Of a DNA stretch of 64,000 nucleotides, positions 17,947 to 26,890 are shown piece by piece. The position numbers and the translations under genes were made by a program. The DNA is from AP-15 sp963750195 (GTDB lineage: Bacteria; Pseudomonadota; Alphaproteobacteria; ATCC43930; CGMCC-115725). Where the stretch lies: the NCBI GenBank assembly GCA_963750195.1, contig CAVVPS010000003.1, positions 72,437 through 136,436 on the forward strand, in the 5' to 3' direction. A model generated the notes under the pieces. The model did no database searches and was not told where the DNA came from. It saw only the letters and a list, made by a program, of their open reading frames with translations. Position 1 is the stretch's first letter, and every line of letters begins with the position of its first letter.

Positions 17947-18638
17947 TTTCTGTTGGGGGTGGTGGGAGATTCGTGCCGTCCCTCGGCAAGTGCGGCGCCG
18001 ATGTAGACCATTGCAAGCACGGTGAAGATGTAGGCCTGGATTGCTCCAGTCAGCAGATCGAGTGCCATGAATGGGATCGGCACGAAAAGACCGGCCAGAG
18101 ACAGCACGATCGCGCCGATGAAAACGCCGCTCATGACGTTGCCGAACAGACGGATGATCAGCGAGAAGGTGCGCGTGAACTGCTCAGCGATGTTGAGCGG
18201 GATCATGACCCAGGTCGGCTTGGTAAAAGTGGCGAGGTAGCCGGATAGGCCCAGCGCCCGAACGCCGTAAAAGATTGTCGAAAAAAAGACGATCGCGCCA
18301 AACGCGACATCCGTCTCCAGATGTGCGGTGGGCGCCTCGATACCCGGGATCAAAGACGACCAATTGGCGATAAGTATAAAGATAAAGATCGTCCCGATCA
18401 GCGCGCGGTAGGGACCAGGCTCGACCTGCATCGTATCGCGGATCTGGCTGTCGATGGCGCCGACGAAGAGTTCCAATATGGTCTGGGCTTTCGACGGCAT
18501 GAGAGACAGTCGGCGCGTGACGGCGATGGCGAACAGGGTGAGGAATGCCATGATCACCCAGGTGACGACGACCGGTCCGGTGATGGCGACCGGTCCAACG
18601 TGGAAGAGCGCCGCAGTCTGTAACGGCGAGTGGTTCAT
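17943..18638 (-). CDS. atpB: N-type ATPase a subunit
   Basis: Stator channel subunit, 231 residues from ATG 18638 (MNHSPLQTAALFHVGP). It is multi-spanning, with the essential Arg in SLIIRLFGNVMSG and the last-helix Gln in LLTGAIQAYIFTVLAMVYI. It is shorter at the N-terminus than the housekeeping a subunit. It overlaps atpE by four bases (ATGA) and follows atpR directly with a four-base overlap (atpR stop at 18635). A longer in-frame opening upstream is the shadow of atpR and is not used. Confidence 0.92.
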   Translation of the reverse strand: MNHSPLQTAALFHVGPVAITGPVVVTWVIMAFLTLFAIAVTRRLSLMPSKAQTILELFVGAIDSQIRDTMQVEPGPYRALIGTIFIFILIANWSSLIPGIEAPTAHLETDVAFGAIVFFSTIFYGVRALGLSGYLATFTKPTWVMIPLNIAEQFTRTFSLIIRLFGNVMSGVFIGAIVLSLAGLFVPIPFMALDLLTGAIQAYIFTVLAMVYIGAALAEGRHESPTTPNRK

Positions 18639-18913
18639 CGCGAGCCTCCAAGGCGCCACAGCAGCAATGGCCGGGCCACCATGAATCCGAGGCCTCCGGA
18701 CAGGAGTGCGGCCAAACCCAGCAGCCGCGCCAGCAATGTCAGAACGGCGACAGCCACGGCGATGCGCACCAGTTGCAGAGTGATGGCCTTGCCCGCTTCG
18801 CCGGTCGTAAAAAACTGCGTATTCCACCACAGCGACGAGAAGTGGAACGCGCCGATAAGAAGACCCGCAATCAGCCCGATGAAGATCTGACCGGCCAGGC
18901 CAACCGCAATCAT
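18635..18913 (-). CDS. atpR: N-ATPase AtpR membrane protein
   Basis: 92 residues with three hydrophobic segments: GQIFIGLIAGLLIGAF, ITLQLVRIAVAVAVLTLLAR, and LLSGGLGFMVARPLLL containing a conserved-looking Arg. AtpR is found only in N-type ATPase operons and is thought to aid c-ring assembly or interact with c glutamates through its Arg residues; this is family knowledge, not visible here. The start ATG at 18913 overlaps the stop of AtpQ by four bases. The call rests on position, size and membrane pattern. Confidence 0.85.
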   Translation of the reverse strand: MIAVGLAGQIFIGLIAGLLIGAFHFSSLWWNTQFFTTGEAGKAITLQLVRIAVAVAVLTLLARLLGLAALLSGGLGFMVARPLLLWRLGGSR

Positions 18914-19200
18914 TGCCTGAGCCCCTGGTGATGCATCCACCTCCAGGCCGACCAGAAGCCGAACGCTGCCCCGGCCATCAGCAAAGGAGCAGAGAAAAAG
19001 ATCCCGGTTCCGAATGTCCGGTCGAGCCAGCGGCCGAGATACAGGCAGAGCAACGTCGGCAGGACAATCGTCCAGCCGAGAATGCCGATCTGGCCGAGCC
19101 GGGCGCCAAGCGAGGGCTCCGGGTCTGCTCGACCCTCGGCCTCGCGCTTGGCGGTTCTCTGGGCGGCCTCGGTCAGGCGATCGAAGTCGGCTCCTCTCAC
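18910..19200 (-). CDS. atpQ: N-ATPase AtpQ (AtpI-like) membrane protein
   Basis: 96 residues with a hydrophilic N-terminus and two membrane helices (GILGWTIVLPTLLCLYLGRW and FSAPLLMAGAAFGFWSAWRW), the layout of the AtpI/AtpQ type (F0F1-ATPase subunit family). AtpI-type proteins assist c-ring assembly and Mg handling. The GTG start overlaps the epsilon stop (GTGA), and the stop overlaps the AtpR start (ATGA). Order C-Q-R-B is diagnostic for N-ATPase operons. Confidence 0.85.
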   Translation of the reverse strand: MRGADFDRLTEAAQRTAKREAEGRADPEPSLGARLGQIGILGWTIVLPTLLCLYLGRWLDRTFGTGIFFSAPLLMAGAAFGFWSAWRWMHHQGLRQ

Positions 19201-19643
19201 GAGGCAGCCTCCTCCTTAATGGGCGCGGCCGTCGGGGGACCGGGCCGCAGATATCGCAGCAGTTGGCGCACCGCGAGAGCATGAAGGCGGACCTGCTCGA
19301 CACGCGCCTTGCGGTCGGCGTCGATCTGCTGCGCACGGAGGGTACGGACTTTGGCTTCGACGTCTTCAAGCGAGGCCCCAAGCACGCCTTCACGGCATGC
19401 AACGGAAATCTTGCGCCCCGCTGAGACAGTGAAAACGCCGCCGCCCACGGCACAAAAATGAGCGGCGCCATCGGTGGTGCGCCAGCGCAAGACAGAAGGG
19501 ACGAGGGCGGTCAGCAGGTCCGCATGGCCTGGCAATATCCCAAAGTTGCCGCTCTCGTCCTCGGCCCGCACCGCCGCGACATCGCCGCTGTCGACGAGGA
19601 TTTGCGACGGCATCGTCACAGTGAGATGAAGAGTGCCGCTCAT
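19197..19643 (-). CDS. atpC: N-type ATPase epsilon subunit
   Basis: 148 residues from ATG 19643 (MSGTLHLTVTMPSQILVDSG). The N-terminal beta sandwich has the conserved GNFGILPGHADLLTALVPSV. The C-terminal helices (residues ~90-130, rich in Arg, Ala and Leu) end in an extra charged tail. It overlaps the beta stop by four bases (ATGA). The longer in-frame opening upstream lies inside the beta gene and is not used. Confidence 0.92.
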   Translation of the reverse strand: MSGTLHLTVTMPSQILVDSGDVAAVRAEDESGNFGILPGHADLLTALVPSVLRWRTTDGAAHFCAVGGGVFTVSAGRKISVACREGVLGASLEDVEAKVRTLRAQQIDADRKARVEQVRLHALAVRQLLRYLRPGPPTAAPIKEEAAS

Positions 19644-21100
19644 TGTGCTGCGGCCGCCTGCTTCGGACGCTCGGCCGCGGGTTGTGCAGCGGCGTGCGAG
19701 GCTTTCTCCTTGTCGCGCGCCTCGTCGATCGTGCCGACCATGTAAAGCGAGCTTTCCTGCCACTCGTCGCATACGCCGGCGAGAATCGCCTTGCAGCCGG
19801 CAATCGTGTCGGCGACAGCAACGGAGCGGCCGGGTACTCCCGAAAAAGCTTCCGTCACCGCAAAGGGCTGCGTGAAAAAGCGCTGCAGACGCCGCGCTCG
19901 CTCGACAATGCGGCGGTCCTCGGCACCGAGCTCCTCGATCCCGAGAAGCGAGATCACATCCTGCAGCTCGCGGTAATGCTCGATATTGCGTCGGACCTCG
20001 GTCGCGACCGCTACGTGCTCCTCGCCGACGACCAGCGGATCGAGCAGGACAGAAGAGGACGCAATCGGATCGATCGCCGGGTACATGCCCTCGGCAGCCA
20101 TCTGACGCGACAATACGATCATGCTGTCGATATGCGCCGCGATCGTCGTCACGGCGGGGTCGGTGAAGTCGTCGGCGGGCACGTAGACCGCCTCAATTGC
20201 CGTGACCGAAACGCTTCCGACCGAGACGATGCGCTCCTGAAGAGCGGCTACTTCGCTCGCCAGCGTGGGCTGGTAACCGACCCGCGACGGCAGACGTCCA
20301 AGCAAGCCGGACACCTCCGCGCCGGCCTGCACGAAACGAAAGACATTGTCCATCAGCAGCAGCACGTTCTGATGCAGCTCGTCGCGGAAATATTCCGAGA
20401 TGGTCAGCGCCGTCAGCGGCACGCGCCAGCGCGCGCCCGGCGGTTCATTCATCTGTCCATAGACGAGCACGGTGCGCTCGAGAACGCCGGAGTTGCGCAT
20501 ATCGAGCAGCATCTCGTGGCCTTCACGCGACCGCTCGCCGACCCCGGCAAACACCGAGATGCCCTTATAGCGTTCAACCATGGCATGGATCAGCTCCATA
20601 ACGAGCACGGTCTTGCCGACCCCAGCGCCGCCGAACATCGCCGCCTTACCGCCCTGCGCCAAAGGCGTCAGCAGGTCGATGACCTTGATGCCGGTCGAAA
20701 AGATTTCCGTCGCCCCGCTCTGCGCGGCGAGCGGCGGCGCGGTTCGGTGAATGGGGCGGCGCGGCACATCGGCGGGGAGCGGCTTGCCTTTGTCGCCGAC
20801 CGTGCCGGTGAGGTCGAGCAACCGGCCGAGAACCGCGTCGCCAACCGGCACTTCTAGGGGCCCGCCGGTGGGGTGAGCGACGATGCCACGACGTAGCCCC
20901 GCGGTGGACTGAAGCGCCAGCGCGCGCACCGTCGCCTCATCCAAATGCGACTGCACCTCGGCAATGATCGGGGCGCCCTTGTCGGACTTAATGACCAAAG
21001 CATTATCGATTGGCGGCAGTGTCCCGCCTTCGAAGGCAACGTCCAGAACCGCCCCGCGGACTGCGGTCACCCGGCCGTCTATTGCTTGCATCTGTCCCAT
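19640..21100 (-). CDS. atpD: N-type ATPase beta subunit
   Basis: Catalytic F1 subunit, 486 residues, first gene of the operon. Walker A is GGAGVGKTVLVMELIH. The catalytic Glu region is GVGERSREGHEM, and Walker B is LLLMDNVFRFVQAGAEVSGL. Later motifs SRVGYQPTLASEVAALQERI and VYVPADDFTDPAV are classic beta. The C-terminal tail (ARDKEKASHAAAQPAAERPK) is Ala/Pro-rich and longer than usual. Divergent from glgX, with a 277-bp shared promoter region containing an FNR/FixK-type site. Confidence 0.95.
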   Translation of the reverse strand: MGQMQAIDGRVTAVRGAVLDVAFEGGTLPPIDNALVIKSDKGAPIIAEVQSHLDEATVRALALQSTAGLRRGIVAHPTGGPLEVPVGDAVLGRLLDLTGTVGDKGKPLPADVPRRPIHRTAPPLAAQSGATEIFSTGIKVIDLLTPLAQGGKAAMFGGAGVGKTVLVMELIHAMVERYKGISVFAGVGERSREGHEMLLDMRNSGVLERTVLVYGQMNEPPGARWRVPLTALTISEYFRDELHQNVLLLMDNVFRFVQAGAEVSGLLGRLPSRVGYQPTLASEVAALQERIVSVGSVSVTAIEAVYVPADDFTDPAVTTIAAHIDSMIVLSRQMAAEGMYPAIDPIASSSVLLDPLVVGEEHVAVATEVRRNIEHYRELQDVISLLGIEELGAEDRRIVERARRLQRFFTQPFAVTEAFSGVPGRSVAVADTIAGCKAILAGVCDEWQESSLYMVGTIDEARDKEKASHAAAQPAAERPKQAAAAQ

Positions 21101-21169
21101 ATAGTGTCCAGCGACCCTGGCTATCTCAGCAGCAGTCGAAAAGGCTACTGCCGCTGATGGTTGCGGAAA

Positions 21170-21183
21170 TTGATCTGCGTCAA
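21170..21183. promoter_or_regulatory. FNR/FixK-type operator between atpD and glgX
   Basis: TTGATCTGCGTCAA fits the Crp/Fnr-family consensus TTGAY-N4-RTCAA. It lies 70 bp upstream of the atpD start and about 195 bp upstream of the glgX start, so it could serve either or both divergent units. A Crp/Fnr-family regulator is encoded at 40021-40851. Function is inferred from match and position. Confidence 0.6.
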
Positions 21184-21377
21184 TGTCGCCTGGCGAGGCT
21201 CATTATGAATGAGAGTACCCGAGGGAATTGGCCCTCCGCCTTAATGGAGGTTAAAGCCGGTGCGCGGTAATTGCCCCAGGATTGGAGTCGCATATAAGGG
21301 ATATCAGATGACGCTGTTCGAATGGCGGTGTTCGGCTTCCGGTATCGTCAAAAGCCTCCATCCTTGAAGAACGGCTC

Positions 21378-23627
21378 GTGAGCTTCACCGATCCGCACAC
21401 GCCTATGCACTCGGATATCGTCTCGTCCGGCGTACGCGATTTCCGGCACGGAGATCCTGCATGCCCGAAACAGCCGATCTCGGGCCAAGCCGGCCGAAGC
21501 TTCCCGCTCGGCGCCACCGCCCTCACCGAGGGCGTCAATTTCAGTGTGTTCTCCAGGCAGGCGACCCGAGTGGACCTCCTGCTGTTCGATGTCGCCGCCG
21601 CCACGCGCCCGGCGCGCGTGATCGAGCTCGATGCGCGCACGCATCGCACCTACCACTACTGGCACGTATTTGTTCCCGGCATCGGCTCAGGGCAGGTCTA
21701 TGCCTATCGTGCCAGTGGCCCTCTTGATCCGACGCACGGCCTGCGTTTCGATCCAGACAAGGTTCTCGTGGACCCCTATGGGCGCGCCGTCGTCGTGCCC
21801 GACGCCTATTGCCGTCACCTCGCAAGCCAGAGGGGAGAGAACACTGCAACCACCATGAAGAGCGTCGTGGTCGACACCTCCAAATACGATTGGGAGGGTG
21901 ACGTTCCACTGCAGCGGCCTTTCGCCACCACCGTAATGTACGAAATGCATGTCGCCGGCTTCACCCGGCACCCAAGCTCAGGCATCGTTGCGGAGCTGCG
22001 CGGGACCTATGCGGGTATGATCGAGAAGATCCCATACCTGCAGGATCTAGGGATCACCGCCGTCGAGCTGCTTCCCGTGTTCCAGTTCGACCGGCAAGAC
22101 TGTCCGGCGGGCTTAGTTAACTACTGGGGATATTCCCCGGTCTCGTTTTTCGCTCCCCATGCAGGCTATAGTTCGCGGAAGGATCCGCTCGGCCCGGTTG
22201 ACGAGTTCCGTGATCTCGTCAAGGAGCTGCACCGCGCCGGCATCGAGGTGATCCTCGATGTCGTCTACAACCACACCGCGGAGGGAAACGCAGAGGGGCC
22301 CACGCTCTGCTTCCGGGGCCTCGCAAACGAAGTCTATTACATCCTCGATAAGGACCGCGCGCAGTACGCGAATTACAGCGGCACCGGGAATACGCTGAAT
22401 GCCAATCAGCCGATCGTGCGACGCATGATTGTGGACAGCCTGCGGTACTGGGTCGCCGAAATGCATGTCGATGGCTTCCGTTTCGATCTCGCTTCGATCC
22501 TGGCGCGGGACGAAATCGGCCGGCCACTCGAAAATCCTCCAGTCCTCTGGGACATCGAGTCAGACCCCGTCCTTGCCGGCACCAAACTGATCGCTGAGGC
22601 GTGGGACGCTGCCGGCCTCTATCAGGTGGGGACCTTCATCGGCGACAGCTGGAAGGAGTGGAACGGTCGATTCCGCGACGATATCCGAGGCTTTGTAAAG
22701 GCAGACAGAGGCACGGTGCGCTTGCTGGCGCAACGGCTGCTGGGGAGTCCCGACATCTTCGGGCATGAGGAACGGGAGCCTGAACAAAGCATCAATTTTG
22801 TGACCTGTCACGACGGTTTCACACTGAACGATTTAGTATCCTTCGATGGCAAGCATAACGAGGCTAATGGCGAAGGGAGCCGGGACGGGTCCGACAATAA
22901 CCTCTCCTGGAACTGCGGCGTGGAGGGACCGACCGACGACCCTGCGGTCGAGCAGCTCCGCCGACGTCAGATAAAGAACTTCTTTGTCACTCTACTCACA
23001 TCAATTGGGACGCCGATGCTGCAGATGGGCGACGAGATGCGTCGCACTCAGCGGGGCAACAACAATGCCTATTGCCAGGATAACGACGTGAGCTGGCTCG
23101 ACTGGAGCCTCCTCGACCGGCATCGGGATCTCCACCAATTCGTGCGGAAACTCATTGTCCAACGTCTTCGTTTGTTGAGTTTAGGTGACGAGGAGAGCTT
23201 CGGGCTGAGCCTCAACCAGCTGCTGCGCCGCGCCGAAATCGACTGGCACGGCGTCCGGCTCGGCAGGCCGGACTGGAGTGATTCTTCGCATAGCCTTGCC
23301 TTGACCGTACGACCTCGCCAGCGGCGCATCCCACTCTGGTTGCACGTGATGTTCAACGCCTACTGGGAGCCGCTCGATTTCGAATTGCCGCTTGCGCCCG
23401 CCGCGGCCGTATCCGGCTGGCAACGGTGGATCGACACATCGCTCGAATGGCCGGATGACAACATGGATGCCGTTGCCGCTCCGACGGTGCCCGGAATGCA
23501 GTACCGCGTGGCGCCACGCTCCGTGGTCACCCTGTTTTCACGAACCAGCCCCGCTTTGGGCAACGCTAACCAGGAGCACACCGATCATGAGGACTGCGAT
23601 GAGAATCGACGAACCGCCCCAGTATGA
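21378..23627 (+). CDS. glgX: Glycogen debranching enzyme GlgX
   Basis: GH13 isoamylase-type enzyme that cuts alpha-1,6 branches of glycogen limit dextrins. 749 residues. An N-terminal CBM48-like beta domain (FPLGATALTEGVNFSVFSRQ) precedes the TIM barrel. Catalytic residues: nucleophile Asp370 in DGFRFDLAS, acid Glu406 in LIAEAWDAAG and the transition-state Asp478 in CHDGFTLNDLVS. NYWGYSPVSFFAPHAGY is a GlgX signature. The C-terminus overlaps the start of the phosphoketolase gene by 41 bases. It is the first gene of the plus-strand sugar run. Confidence 0.94.
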   Translation: MSFTDPHTPMHSDIVSSGVRDFRHGDPACPKQPISGQAGRSFPLGATALTEGVNFSVFSRQATRVDLLLFDVAAATRPARVIELDARTHRTYHYWHVFVPGIGSGQVYAYRASGPLDPTHGLRFDPDKVLVDPYGRAVVVPDAYCRHLASQRGENTATTMKSVVVDTSKYDWEGDVPLQRPFATTVMYEMHVAGFTRHPSSGIVAELRGTYAGMIEKIPYLQDLGITAVELLPVFQFDRQDCPAGLVNYWGYSPVSFFAPHAGYSSRKDPLGPVDEFRDLVKELHRAGIEVILDVVYNHTAEGNAEGPTLCFRGLANEVYYILDKDRAQYANYSGTGNTLNANQPIVRRMIVDSLRYWVAEMHVDGFRFDLASILARDEIGRPLENPPVLWDIESDPVLAGTKLIAEAWDAAGLYQVGTFIGDSWKEWNGRFRDDIRGFVKADRGTVRLLAQRLLGSPDIFGHEEREPEQSINFVTCHDGFTLNDLVSFDGKHNEANGEGSRDGSDNNLSWNCGVEGPTDDPAVEQLRRRQIKNFFVTLLTSIGTPMLQMGDEMRRTQRGNNNAYCQDNDVSWLDWSLLDRHRDLHQFVRKLIVQRLRLLSLGDEESFGLSLNQLLRRAEIDWHGVRLGRPDWSDSSHSLALTVRPRQRRIPLWLHVMFNAYWEPLDFELPLAPAAAVSGWQRWIDTSLEWPDDNMDAVAAPTVPGMQYRVAPRSVVTLFSRTSPALGNANQEHTDHEDCDENRRTAPV

Positions 23628-26031
23628 CAACGCGCTCTCTGCATACGGCAGAGCGCGTTCCACCGTCGAGGGGGCACCCCTTAGTCCCGACGAGTTGCGC
23701 AAGATCGACGCGTATTGGCGGGCCAGCCTCTATCTTTGCCTGGGGATGTTGTACCTCAAGGCCAACCCGCTGCTGCGCGAGCCGCTGACCTTGGAGCACA
23801 TAAAGCCGCGACTGCTGGGCCATTGGGGCTCAGACGCCGGCCAGGCCTTTACCTACATCCATTTCAACCGTCTGATCAAAAAATACGACCTCAACGCGAT
23901 TTACATCAGTGGCCCCGGGCACGGGGCGCCCGCCGTACTGTCCCAGGCGTATCTCGAGGGGACGTACTCCGAGATCTATCCGGAAAAGAGCGAAGATGCG
24001 GCCGGACTGCAGCGCTTCTTCAAGCAATTCTCGTTTCCCGGCGGCATCGGCAGTCACGCGACGCCGGAAACGCCGGGCAGCATCCACGAGGGCGGCGAGC
24101 TCGGCTACAGCATCTCGCACGCCTACGGCACTGTTTACGACCACCCCGATCTTATCACGTTGGTGATGGTCGGCGACGGCGAGTCGGAGACCGGCCCGCT
24201 TGCCACCAGCTGGCACAGCAACAAATTCCTCAACCCGATAACCGATGGAGCGGTGCTGCCCGTCCTCCATCTGAACGGCTACAAGATCAACAATCCGACC
24301 ATCCTGGCGCGCATCAGCCACGACGAGCTGAAGGCGCTGTTCGTTGGTTATGGGTACACGCCGTATTTCGTGGAAGGCAGCGACCCCGAGAGCATGCACC
24401 AGGCAATGGCCGCCACTCTGGAGCACTGCGTCCTCGAGATCCGCAAGGTCCAGCAGGAAGCGCGGCAGAATGGCAAGGCGTTTCGGCCGCGTTGGCCTGT
24501 CATCATCCTGCGCAGCCCTAAAGGCTGGACCGCTCCGCGAGAGGTGGACGGGCACTATCTCGAAGGCTTCTGGCGGGCGCACCAGATCCCGGTCACCGAT
24601 GTCGCCACTAACCCCGGCCACCTGAAGTTGCTGGAAAGCTGGTTGCGCGGTTACCGGCCGGAAGAGCTGTTCGACGAGAAGGGGCGCCTAGTCCCCGAGC
24701 TGAAGGCCTTGGTCCCCAGCGGCGCCCGGCGGATGAGTGCAAACCCGATCGCCAACGGCGGTCTGTTGCGCAGACCGCTCGACATGCCCGATTTCCGTGA
24801 TTCCGCTGTCAAGGTGGAGAAACCTGGGGCAACCTTGGCAGGCAACGTTCCCACCCTCGGCAATTACTTGCGCGAAGTCACGCGGCTGAACATGCACAAC
24901 TTCCGCGTCTTTGGGCCGGACGAGACGCAATCCAACCGGCTGGAAGCGCTCTATGACGTCACCAAGAAAGTTTGGCTGGCAGAGTACTTTCCGGAGGATG
25001 CCGACGGCGGCGAACTCGCTCCCGAAGGCCGGGTCATGGAGATGCTCAGCGAGCACACCGTCGAAGGTTGGCTTGAGGGTTACCTGCTGAGCGGCCGTCA
25101 TGGTTTGATCAACAGCTATGAGCCGTTCATCCACGTCATCAACTCGATGTTCAACCAGCACGCCAAGTGGCTGGAGAAGTGCAACGAGCTGCCGTGGCGC
25201 GCCAAGGTGTCGTCGCTCAACCTGCTGATCACGGCGCTGGTCTGGCGGCAGGACCATAACGGCTTCACGCACCAGGACCCCGGCTTCCTCGACGTGGTTG
25301 CCAACAAGAGCCCGAGCGTGGTCCGCATCTACCTTCCGCCCGATGCCAATTGCCTCTTGTCGGTCGCCGACCATTGCCTGCAGAGCGTCAATTACGTCAA
25401 CGTCATCATTGCGGACAAACAGGTGCACCTCCAGTACTTGGACATCGAAGCGGCCGTCGAGCACTGCACGAAGGGCGTGGGCATCTGGGCCTGGGCGAGC
25501 AACGACCAGGGCGCCGAACCCGACCTGGTCATGGCGAGTTGCGGCGACTGCCCAACGATGGAGTCCCTGGCGGCCACTGCCTTGCTTCGCCAATACCTGC
25601 CCGACGTCAAGATCCGGTTTGTGAATGTGTTGGATTTGTTCAAGCTGGTGCCCAACACCGAACATCCGCATGGATTGACCGATCGCGAGTTCGAAGCCCT
25701 CTTCACCCCGGACAGGCCGGTCATCTTCAACTTTCATGCCTACCCCTGGCTGATCCACCGGCTCACCTACCACCGGCCGCATCAGCACCACATTCATGTA
25801 CGCGGCTACAAGGAGCAAGGCAACATCAACACGCCTCTGGAGTTGGCCATTCGCAACCAGGCCGACCGCTTCAGCCTGGCCATCGACGCGATCGACCGCG
25901 TGCCGCGTTTCCGCGTCACCGGGTCGAGCGCCCGCGAGGCGCTGCTCAACCAACAGATCGCCTGTAAGAATCACGCCTACGAGTTCGGCATCGACTCGCC
26001 GGAAATCACCAATTGGCAGTGGCCGTTTTAG
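23587..26031 (+). CDS. xfp: Phosphoketolase (xylulose-5-P/fructose-6-P)
   Basis: Thiamine diphosphate enzyme that splits xylulose-5-P or fructose-6-P with phosphate to acetyl phosphate plus glyceraldehyde-3-P or erythrose-4-P. The start is put at ATG 23587 (MRTAMRIDEPPQYD, with AGGAG upstream), giving 814 residues. Motifs: ISGPGHGAPAVLSQAYLEGT, the ThDP region MVGDGESETGPLATSWHSNK, EGWLEGYLLSGRHGLINSYE and VWRQDHNGFTHQDPGFLD. No acetate kinase or phosphotransacetylase is in the window. Together with transaldolase, pgi and rpiB nearby it could run a bifid-like shunt. Confidence 0.94.
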   Translation: MRTAMRIDEPPQYDNALSAYGRARSTVEGAPLSPDELRKIDAYWRASLYLCLGMLYLKANPLLREPLTLEHIKPRLLGHWGSDAGQAFTYIHFNRLIKKYDLNAIYISGPGHGAPAVLSQAYLEGTYSEIYPEKSEDAAGLQRFFKQFSFPGGIGSHATPETPGSIHEGGELGYSISHAYGTVYDHPDLITLVMVGDGESETGPLATSWHSNKFLNPITDGAVLPVLHLNGYKINNPTILARISHDELKALFVGYGYTPYFVEGSDPESMHQAMAATLEHCVLEIRKVQQEARQNGKAFRPRWPVIILRSPKGWTAPREVDGHYLEGFWRAHQIPVTDVATNPGHLKLLESWLRGYRPEELFDEKGRLVPELKALVPSGARRMSANPIANGGLLRRPLDMPDFRDSAVKVEKPGATLAGNVPTLGNYLREVTRLNMHNFRVFGPDETQSNRLEALYDVTKKVWLAEYFPEDADGGELAPEGRVMEMLSEHTVEGWLEGYLLSGRHGLINSYEPFIHVINSMFNQHAKWLEKCNELPWRAKVSSLNLLITALVWRQDHNGFTHQDPGFLDVVANKSPSVVRIYLPPDANCLLSVADHCLQSVNYVNVIIADKQVHLQYLDIEAAVEHCTKGVGIWAWASNDQGAEPDLVMASCGDCPTMESLAATALLRQYLPDVKIRFVNVLDLFKLVPNTEHPHGLTDREFEALFTPDRPVIFNFHAYPWLIHRLTYHRPHQHHIHVRGYKEQGNINTPLELAIRNQADRFSLAIDAIDRVPRFRVTGSSAREALLNQQIACKNHAYEFGIDSPEITNWQWPF

Positions 26032-26042
26032 GGGATTTTGAC

Positions 26043-26228
26043 ATGCCCCATGACCTCGACAGTGTCGCGCTGGAGACGTGGAACGGCAAAGACGAGAGCC
26101 TGGAAGCCGGCAGGCAAGCCGTTTACCATCGCGTCTGGTGCAATGGTGCGGCCAGCCTTGGCAATTACACGGATGAGATGGAGGCCGACGGTTTGGGGTT
26201 CAGCAGTTCGCCGTACCGCCACGAGTAG
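26043..26228 (+). CDS. Small hypothetical protein
   Basis: A 61-residue acidic reading frame (MPHDLDSVALETWNGKDESL...) beginning 12 bp after the phosphoketolase stop and ending before the histidine phosphatase. No family is recognised. The composition (acidic N-terminal half, GNYTDEMEADG near the end) is not obviously that of a shadow frame, and the spacing fits an operon member. It is retained as possible only. Confidence 0.3.
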   Translation: MPHDLDSVALETWNGKDESLEAGRQAVYHRVWCNGAASLGNYTDEMEADGLGFSSSPYRHE

Positions 26229-26263
26229 CGCGACGACTGAGGGTCCGATCGGGGAGCAACCTA

Positions 26264-26833
26264 GTGGACGTGTTTGTTGTCAGACATTGCGAGACTGCGT
26301 GGAGCCTGACCGGTCAGCACACCGGCAGAACGGATATCCCTTTGACCGAAAACGGACGCCGGCTCGCCGGGAGGTTACGTCCGGCACTCGCCAGACAGAC
26401 ATTTGCCCTCGTTCTCGTCAGTCCGATGCAGCGGGCGCGGCAGACCTGCGAGTTAGCGGGTCTCGGGACCGCGGCCGTCATCGACCCCGACCTGGTCGAG
26501 TGGAACTATGGCGAGTACGAGGGGCTGACCCCCAAGCAGATCGATGAGAAGGCGCCCGGCTGGCTGATTTTTCGCGACGGCTGTCCGGGTGGAGAGTCGC
26601 CGGCGCAAGTCGGCGCACGGGTGGATCGGGTGATCGCCCGGGCGCGCGCCGTCGACGGCGGCGTCGCCCTGTTTGCGCACGGACACGTGCTGCGCATGCT
26701 TGCGGCGCGCTGGATCGGCCTGCCCGCTGGCGCCGGGCAGCATTTTCTGCTCGATACGGGTACCTTGTGCGTGCTCAGCTATTACCGCGACATTCCCGCC
26801 GTCAAGATTTGGAACGGTCCCCTCAATGACTAG
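26264..26833 (+). CDS. Histidine phosphatase family protein
   Basis: Phosphoglycerate-mutase-like phosphatase of 189 residues with a GTG start and GGGGAG upstream. Catalytic His is in the variant VVRHCETAW (RHC rather than RHG). The second half-site is VSPMQRARQT, the acid residue lies in VEWNYGEYEGL, and the second His is in ALFAHGHVLRMLAARW. The family removes phosphate from small sugars or acids; the substrate is not given by sequence. Its position inside the glycogen run suggests a sugar phosphate. Confidence 0.85.
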   Translation: MDVFVVRHCETAWSLTGQHTGRTDIPLTENGRRLAGRLRPALARQTFALVLVSPMQRARQTCELAGLGTAAVIDPDLVEWNYGEYEGLTPKQIDEKAPGWLIFRDGCPGGESPAQVGARVDRVIARARAVDGGVALFAHGHVLRMLAARWIGLPAGAGQHFLLDTGTLCVLSYYRDIPAVKIWNGPLND

Positions 26834-26890
26834 CTCGGTGCGAGATTGTTTAGGCCGTCACATCGTGCGCTGAACGAGGATGTAGTGGAA

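Noticed and set aside
18830..19471. Longer N-terminal versions of AtpB and AtpR
   Set aside because: The extra upstream codons lie within neighbouring genes in another frame and show no homology; overlapping ATGA starts explain the operon better.
24688..25974. 428-codon minus-strand frame opposite phosphoketolase
   Set aside because: Antisense shadow with no recognisable domain.
26013..26045. Earlier start for the small gene after phosphoketolase
   Set aside because: It would overlap the phosphoketolase C-terminus; ATG 26043 is the simpler choice, and the gene itself is doubtful.
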